Of a stretch of 38,609 nt of DNA, positions 33,982-38,609 are shown one piece after another. The notes below the pieces were generated by a model that made no database searches, was not told the origin of the DNA, and saw nothing but the letters and a program-made list of their open reading frames with translations. The stretch is from Synergistales bacterium. Its GTDB lineage: Bacteria > Synergistota > Synergistia > Synergistales > Aminobacteriaceae. The stretch's first letter is position 1, and every line of letters starts with the position of its first letter. The translations under genes and the position numbers were made by a program. Where the stretch lies: positions 1 through 38,609 of the forward strand of contig BNVH01000030.1 in NCBI GenBank assembly GCA_025997955.1. The letters run 5' to 3'.

Positions 33982-36432
33982 ATGCCTCGTTACGTATGTG
34001 TACATGGACATTTTTATCAGCCGCCGCGAGAAAACCCGTGGTTGGAGTTCGTGGAGCGACAGGAAACGGCCGCCCCTTGGCATGACTGGAACGACCGTGT
34101 AGCCGCCGAGTGTTACAGTCGCAACTCCGCCTCCCGCATCTTAGACTCGCATGGCGATATAAGAAAGATATGCAACAACTACTCCATGATGAGTTTCAAC
34201 ATGGGGCCTACTTTGTTGTCATGGATGAAAGAAAAATCGCCGCGTTGCTATAAAGGCATAGTGGACGCCGACGCGCTGAGCATGAAACGCTTTGGCGGAC
34301 ACGGCTCGGCGATAGCTCAGGTCTATAACCATATGATAATGCCCCTATCCAACAGCCGTGACAAGAGAACGCAGGTAAAGTGGGGCATGGCTGACTTCAA
34401 AAGCCACTTCGGACGACTTCCCGAGGGCATGTGGTTAGCGGAAACGGCCGTCGATACAGATACGCTTGAGGCCTTGGCGGAGAGCGGCGTAAAGTACACC
34501 ATACTTGCCCCGAAACAGGCAAGCGAGATACGCAAGCTGAGCGACAACTCAAGCGCTTGGCAAGACGTCAAGTGGGAAAAGGTCGATACAAGCCGGGCTT
34601 ATCGCTGCGAGTTGCCGTCCGGCAAAAGTATCGCTATTTTCTTTTATGACGGTTCTCTCTCTCACGCCATAGCGTTTGAGGGTTTGCTCAATGACGGCAA
34701 ATATTTTGCGGGCCGCCTCATAGACGCGAAGCCTGAGACCGGCTATGCCGTTTTATCGAACGTGGCGACGGACGGAGAGTCTTACGGTCACCACCATGAC
34801 CACGGGGATATGGCTCTGTCTTATTGCCTTGAAGCGATAGAGAATCGACGCGACGCGCAGCTCACTATATACGGTCAATTTTTAGAGGAAAACCCGCCGC
34901 AATATCTTGTGCGTATAGTCGAAAACTCATCTTGGAGCTGCGCACATGGCGTTGAGAGGTGGAGGAGCGACTGTGGCTGCTCCGCCGGCACGCCGGGCTA
35001 TAACCAAAAATGGAGAGCGCCGCTCAGAGAGGCGCTTGACTGGTTGCGCGATAAACTTATAGCGCAGTTTGAGTATATGGGCGCAAAATATCTGAAAGAC
35101 CCCTGGGAGGCTCGGGACGACTATATAGAAGTTATATTGAATCGCTCCCGCCCCTTTGTGGACTCTTGGATAGCGTCTCACGCCGGGCGCGATTTGACCG
35201 GGGAGGAAAAAACAGAAGTCCTCAAACTCATGGAAAGCCAAAGATGCGCGATGCTGATGTACACGAGCTGCGGATGGTTTTTCGACGAGATTTCGGGGCT
35301 TGAGGGTACGCAGATTCTGCGCTACGCGGCCCGCGCCATAAGCCTCATGCGCGAGCTCAACGGCCTCGACTTCGAGATAACGTTCACGCGTCTTTTGGAG
35401 AAAGCGCCGAGCAACGTCAGGGAGTACGTAAACGGCAAAAAAATCTACGAAACTTTGGTGAAACCCTCTAGCGTTTTTCTTGCGAGCATCGCGGCTCACT
35501 ATGGCATAATAGCTCTGTTCCCTGAGTTCGCGCCCCTGATAGAAAGGGACCTCTGGTGCTTTGACCGCGAGACCAAGACAGTGATAAATGACTCCTTCGA
35601 AGAGCATGGAAGTAAAAATACGTTCGCGGCCGGTACAATACGCTTGGTCTCCGAGATAACTTGGGAAGAAAAGACGTACGCGTTCGCCGCCCGCCATAAG
35701 GGCGAAATTTCCATGATATGCGGCGTCTCCCCTTTGACGGAGAAAGATTCGCCGATGAAGACGCTTTTGACGAAGCCGGACGAGCTCAGAAAAATGCTTC
35801 AATCGTCAAACACCGAACAATTGACCGACTTCTTCGACCGAGACCTTTTCTCCATGCGCCACGTACTTGGCGACGCGCAGAAGATATTGCTCGACAGCCT
35901 GCTCAAAGACGACACGACGCGCATAGAGGCGGGCCTGCGCGAGATAGTTCACGATTACGACCGTCTCTTTAAATATTTGGCGACTATGAGCGTAAAGCCC
36001 CCGTCCATCATCGTGGCGTCGGCGGCCATCGTCTTGAACTCGGATATAGTCAAGTGCCTGAGCGCAGACGTACCTAACACGGAAGATTTGCGCCGCCATT
36101 TGAATAGGGCCAAAGAGTGGGGCGTGGCGCTCGACAACGAGCGAATCGGCTTTACCGTAACCGACTGGCTTATGAAACAGCTGCGGGTTATTTGCGCGCA
36201 CCCGACGAACCAGGCCGAAATGTCACGCGTGAGCGACATACTCGAGCTTTTCATAAATGACTTCAAGTGGCGTCTCAGCCTGTACGAAGCGCAGAATATC
36301 TATAACGCCGCGCTGAAAGAAAACAGACATAGTATAACCAACTTCACTTCCGAGATGCGAGACGCGTTCGTGGCCCTGGGCAGGGTTTTGCGTTTCGCCA
36401 ACGAGGCGATTTTATATCAGGCAACAGAGTGA
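33982..36432 (+). CDS. GH57-type glycoside hydrolase with DUF3536 domain
   Basis: The 816-residue protein begins CVHGHFYQPPRENPW, typical of the GH57/DUF3536 group, and shows GMWLAETAVD with candidate nucleophile Glu154 and ATDGESYGHH with candidate acid/base Asp264. The C-terminal half (about 330-816) is a helical region whose role is not known. GH57 enzymes act on alpha-glucans; the position straight after glgB points to glycogen metabolism. No signal peptide is seen, so it is cytoplasmic. The ATG has GAGG about 13 nt upstream. Exact reaction (amylase, amylo-glucosidase or transferase) is uncertain. Confidence 0.9.
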   Translation: MPRYVCVHGHFYQPPRENPWLEFVERQETAAPWHDWNDRVAAECYSRNSASRILDSHGDIRKICNNYSMMSFNMGPTLLSWMKEKSPRCYKGIVDADALSMKRFGGHGSAIAQVYNHMIMPLSNSRDKRTQVKWGMADFKSHFGRLPEGMWLAETAVDTDTLEALAESGVKYTILAPKQASEIRKLSDNSSAWQDVKWEKVDTSRAYRCELPSGKSIAIFFYDGSLSHAIAFEGLLNDGKYFAGRLIDAKPETGYAVLSNVATDGESYGHHHDHGDMALSYCLEAIENRRDAQLTIYGQFLEENPPQYLVRIVENSSWSCAHGVERWRSDCGCSAGTPGYNQKWRAPLREALDWLRDKLIAQFEYMGAKYLKDPWEARDDYIEVILNRSRPFVDSWIASHAGRDLTGEEKTEVLKLMESQRCAMLMYTSCGWFFDEISGLEGTQILRYAARAISLMRELNGLDFEITFTRLLEKAPSNVREYVNGKKIYETLVKPSSVFLASIAAHYGIIALFPEFAPLIERDLWCFDRETKTVINDSFEEHGSKNTFAAGTIRLVSEITWEEKTYAFAARHKGEISMICGVSPLTEKDSPMKTLLTKPDELRKMLQSSNTEQLTDFFDRDLFSMRHVLGDAQKILLDSLLKDDTTRIEAGLREIVHDYDRLFKYLATMSVKPPSIIVASAAIVLNSDIVKCLSADVPNTEDLRRHLNRAKEWGVALDNERIGFTVTDWLMKQLRVICAHPTNQAEMSRVSDILELFINDFKWRLSLYEAQNIYNAALKENRHSITNFTSEMRDAFVALGRVLRFANEAILYQATE

Positions 36433-36460
36433 CGAGCGAGAAAAGAGGGATAGCGCGCCC

Positions 36461-37645
36461 ATGATTGAGATGTTTCAGGCTTTCACGGAAGAAATTGACG
36501 ACACAGAATTCGCCGTATCGGATGTCTTGAAAAAGCTGAATTTAGAAGGCAGACTCAAGAAAAACACCCTTGGAATTTTGCACTGCTATCCTGACTTTAT
36601 AGATAGCGGAGTTGTGAAGGCCGTTTGCGCGCGGCTCCCCTTTGACGTTATTGGGTTTAGCAGTATGAGCTTCAGCGCGCCCGGTATAATGACCGCTATA
36701 GGGCTTACTATATCAGTGCTTACAAGCGACGACGTATATTTCACGGCCGGCGCGTCTCCCTCTGTCACGGAAGATATGCCGCGCGCTTTGAGCGATGTGT
36801 ATAAGCGCGTCGTTATCTCGCCCATACCGGTCGTATCTCAAAAGCCGGCTATGCTCATAGCTTTTGCTCCTTTTTTGCCAAGCGCCATAGGAGGAGACGA
36901 ATTTGTGGCTTGTCTCGACGATTTATCCAACTCCTGTCTCTTGGCCGGAATTCCGATTTTCGGCGCTCAGCCCGTTTCCAATCAACCCGACTTCAGCAAC
37001 ACCTACACTATTTACAACGGAGAGGCGTCAGAGACGTCTTTGTGCTTGGCCGCGCTTTACGGAGACGTCAACCCGATATTTGCCTGCGTGTCCGTTCTCG
37101 AAGAAAATATGCTGAAGCCCAGCGCAACGGTCACCGGGTCCGATAAGAGCGTCCTGCTTTCCGTGAATGGCGTTTCGGCTGAAGAATACCTCGTGTCCGT
37201 CGGATTGGCGCAAAATGACAATTTCAATTCTCTTGTCTCAATGCCTTTCGTGGCAGAGAACGAAGACGGCTCGAAACTTACCCGGACATGTCTTAGCGGC
37301 GACGGAAAGGGCGGCGTCGTTTTGTGCGGGAATATCCCGGTGGGTTCGAGATTGGGTTTCGCGGCTATGGGTCCAGCCGATATAGTCAAATCGACGGGCG
37401 ACAAGTTGCGCGAGGTTATGGGAATCGCGGCTGGCAAAAATCTCCTGATTTATTCGTGCGCGGTGCGCAATTGGCTGCTCGACATGAACAGTATGGCGGA
37501 GCACGAAACGGCCGGTGATATTATAGGCGATAAGGCGCCTTATCAGCTGACGTACGGCGGAGGGGAGATATTTCCGCAGTGGCTGGGCGACGGCAAAATT
37601 GTAAACCGCTTTCAAAACGACACGATGATAATATGTATACTATAG
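36461..37645 (+). CDS. FIST-domain protein
   Basis: The 394-residue product has the FIST N domain (about 30-230; LGILHCYPDF, DVIGFSSMSF, LLAGIPIFGAQ) and FIST C domain (about 235-390; GFAAMGPADI, LIYSCAVRNWLL). FIST proteins are thought to bind small ligands, possibly amino acids, and are usually joined to histidine kinases or chemoreceptors. This one has no attached output domain. Its last 13 nt overlap the ExbB-like gene, so the signal may relate to the following motor genes. No signal peptide is visible. The ATG has a poor ribosome site (GAGGGATAG about 11 nt upstream). Confidence 0.9.
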   Translation: MIEMFQAFTEEIDDTEFAVSDVLKKLNLEGRLKKNTLGILHCYPDFIDSGVVKAVCARLPFDVIGFSSMSFSAPGIMTAIGLTISVLTSDDVYFTAGASPSVTEDMPRALSDVYKRVVISPIPVVSQKPAMLIAFAPFLPSAIGGDEFVACLDDLSNSCLLAGIPIFGAQPVSNQPDFSNTYTIYNGEASETSLCLAALYGDVNPIFACVSVLEENMLKPSATVTGSDKSVLLSVNGVSAEEYLVSVGLAQNDNFNSLVSMPFVAENEDGSKLTRTCLSGDGKGGVVLCGNIPVGSRLGFAAMGPADIVKSTGDKLREVMGIAAGKNLLIYSCAVRNWLLDMNSMAEHETAGDIIGDKAPYQLTYGGGEIFPQWLGDGKIVNRFQNDTMIICIL

Positions 37646-38160
37646 TCAAGTTAATGGATGAGGGAGGCCCCATTATGTGGGTCATCCTGTTTTTGTCGGT
37701 GTTGGGTTTGTCCGTTTCTTTGGAGCGCGTTATTTTTTTCCTTTCGGCGCGGCGGCGGGTGTTGGAGTTTCGTTCCATATATGGCGGGCATATTAGCGGC
37801 GCGGAAGCTGAGATTGTGGCCGGCAGGCTTGTACGAGCCGAAATTTTCGAGTGGAGCCGACACTTGTCTATCTTGGAGATGATTGTGCGAGTAGCGCCCA
37901 TGCTTGGGCTTTTGGGGACAGTGCTTGGCATGGTGGAGATGTTTGGCGCGCTGAACGTTGGAGGCTCTATTGACGCCGCCAATGTCACGGGCGGCATCAA
38001 AGAGGCTCTTTATACGACGGTAGCGGGGCTTTGCTGCGCAGCGCCGCTTATTTTTTTGCACGGGCTTCTCGTGTCAAGCATAGACAAAAGAGAAGAAACC
38101 CTGAGCCGCGCGGCCGACCGATGGATTATGGAACAAATTTTAGAAAAAAACGATGATTAG
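37633..38160 (+). CDS. ExbB/TolQ/MotA-family proton channel protein
   Basis: The 175-residue membrane protein is a compact ExbB-like subunit. It has a first helix (about 14-36, IMWVILFLSVLGLSV), VRVAPMLGLLGTVLGMVEMF (about 85-105), and GIKEALYTTVAGLCCAAPLIF (about 117-138), the conserved paired pore helices. It is shorter than most ExbB because the cytoplasmic loop is small. The ATG at 37633 is chosen over an earlier in-frame start at 37579, since the leader would be unlike the family; it overlaps the FIST stop by 13 nt. With ExbD it would couple the proton gradient to a TonB- or Tol-type outer-membrane process. Partner not in window. Confidence 0.92.
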   Translation: MYTIVKLMDEGGPIMWVILFLSVLGLSVSLERVIFFLSARRRVLEFRSIYGGHISGAEAEIVAGRLVRAEIFEWSRHLSILEMIVRVAPMLGLLGTVLGMVEMFGALNVGGSIDAANVTGGIKEALYTTVAGLCCAAPLIFLHGLLVSSIDKREETLSRAADRWIMEQILEKNDD

Positions 38161-38539
38161 AAAAAAAAGAAGCGCCGATATAGATATAACGCCCCTCATT
38201 GACGTTCTTTTTATGTTGATAATATTTTTGGTTCTAACCGCGACGTTCATTCAGGGGCGAGTTGTCGTGGAACTGCCAAAGGGCGAAGGGGAAAGCGAAA
38301 AAACCGAAAATCTTCTCGTTATAAATATCTCGCGCGAAGGCTCCGTCCTATGGGGCGATGTTTTTTTGCCCGCGCCCACCAACTCGGCGGATTTGTTCCG
38401 TTTGGCGAGCGCGGCGACGGAGCGGGAAATTCTGATTGCGGGGGACGAGCATGTCCGCTATGGCGCGGTCGCCGAGCTTCTTGATATAATGCGACGCGCG
38501 GGAGTTGAGCGTTTGGGGCTTGCCTTGCGCGAAAATTAA
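38153..38539 (+). CDS. ExbD/TolR-family protein
   Basis: The 128-residue protein has a short Lys/Arg cytoplasmic N-terminus, one membrane helix (about 15-34) with the essential Asp17 in DITPLIDVLFMLIIF, and a periplasmic domain ending LGLALREN. It overlaps the ExbB gene by 8 nt (ATGATTAG). A TonB-like gene would be the expected next gene, but only 70 nt of sequence remain and I cannot see one. Confidence 0.93.
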   Translation: MIRKKRSADIDITPLIDVLFMLIIFLVLTATFIQGRVVVELPKGEGESEKTENLLVINISREGSVLWGDVFLPAPTNSADLFRLASAATEREILIAGDEHVRYGAVAELLDIMRRAGVERLGLALREN

Positions 38540-38563
38540 CTTATAATAAGCCTTGTTTTTGCG

Positions 38564-38581
38564 CGAATTTTCTTAAATTCG
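38564..38581. promoter_or_regulatory. Inverted repeat after the exbD-like gene
   Basis: CGAATTT (38564-38570) pairs with AAATTCG (38575-38581) around TCTT. No T-run follows. It may be an operator or a weak RNA hairpin; the 38540-38609 region shows nothing else. Confidence 0.3.
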
Positions 38582-38609
38582 TAGCCTTTATGTCTGGAAG
38601 TGTGTTTAC

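Noticed and set aside
38590..38609. ATG near the window end as the start of a TonB-like gene
   Set aside because: Only a few codons are visible and there is no ribosome site.

Overview
The window is about 38.6 kb of dense bacterial chromosome at roughly balanced GC. It holds 28 protein genes, no gap longer than about 325 nt, and no rRNA, tRNA, CRISPR array or insertion sequence that I can see. The best lineage clue is the secreted M14 peptidase at 20165-22660. Its C-terminus is a Gly/Ser linker, then a Cys-Asp-Ala-Gly-Phe-Gly motif, a hydrophobic helix and a Lys tail, which is the layout of the Synergist-CTERM sorting signal. A fused TRAP/DUF1850 pair and frequent TTG starts with good ribosome sites also fit the Synergistota. 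The chemotaxis genes imply a chemosensory, possibly motile, cell. Genus cannot be fixed from sequence reading alone.

Layout. (1) 71-640: a Uma2-family nuclease-fold gene. (2) 707-5116, minus strand: two tandem paralogous chemoreceptors with long helical sensor domains. (3) 5291-8900: a lone ABC ATPase, then a DUF1850 gene and a fused 4TM/12TM TRAP permease, with no substrate-binding protein for either transporter. (4) 9038-11851: cheV, an unrecognised gene whose start overlaps the cheV stop, and the primary sigma factor rpoD. (5) 11879-20097: a tightly packed run of a small exported protein, an Fsr-like MFS exporter, purN, purH, a flotillin with nine 11-residue repeats, its NfeD/YqiJ-like partner, purD and a DtxR-type metalloregulator. 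It ends at a perfect 19-bp-stem terminator shared with the convergent peptidase gene. (6) 20165-26993, minus strand: the M14 peptidase and a very large Snf2 ATPase, each with a plausible sigma-70 promoter. (7) 27317-38539: nine genes with gaps of 30 nt or less or overlaps, namely a lytic transglycosylase, an FkbH-like HAD enzyme, an acyl carrier protein, a VOC/epimerase-like protein, glycogen branching enzyme, a GH57/DUF3536 hydrolase, a FIST-domain sensor, ExbB and ExbD.

How they fit together. Region 5 is mainly purine synthesis with a membrane-microdomain pair between purH and purD and a metal regulator fused to its end by a 32-nt overlap. Region 7 combines wall remodelling, a three-gene carrier-protein cassette that by family knowledge could make a glyceryl- or related acyl-ACP, alpha-glucan metabolism, and a FIST/ExbBD module. 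The FkbH-ACP-VOC cassette, without any polyketide synthase and set among envelope and glucan genes, is the best candidate here for an undescribed pathway. Its VOC gene also lacks any ATG, GTG or TTG start that would keep its first metal-ligand histidine.
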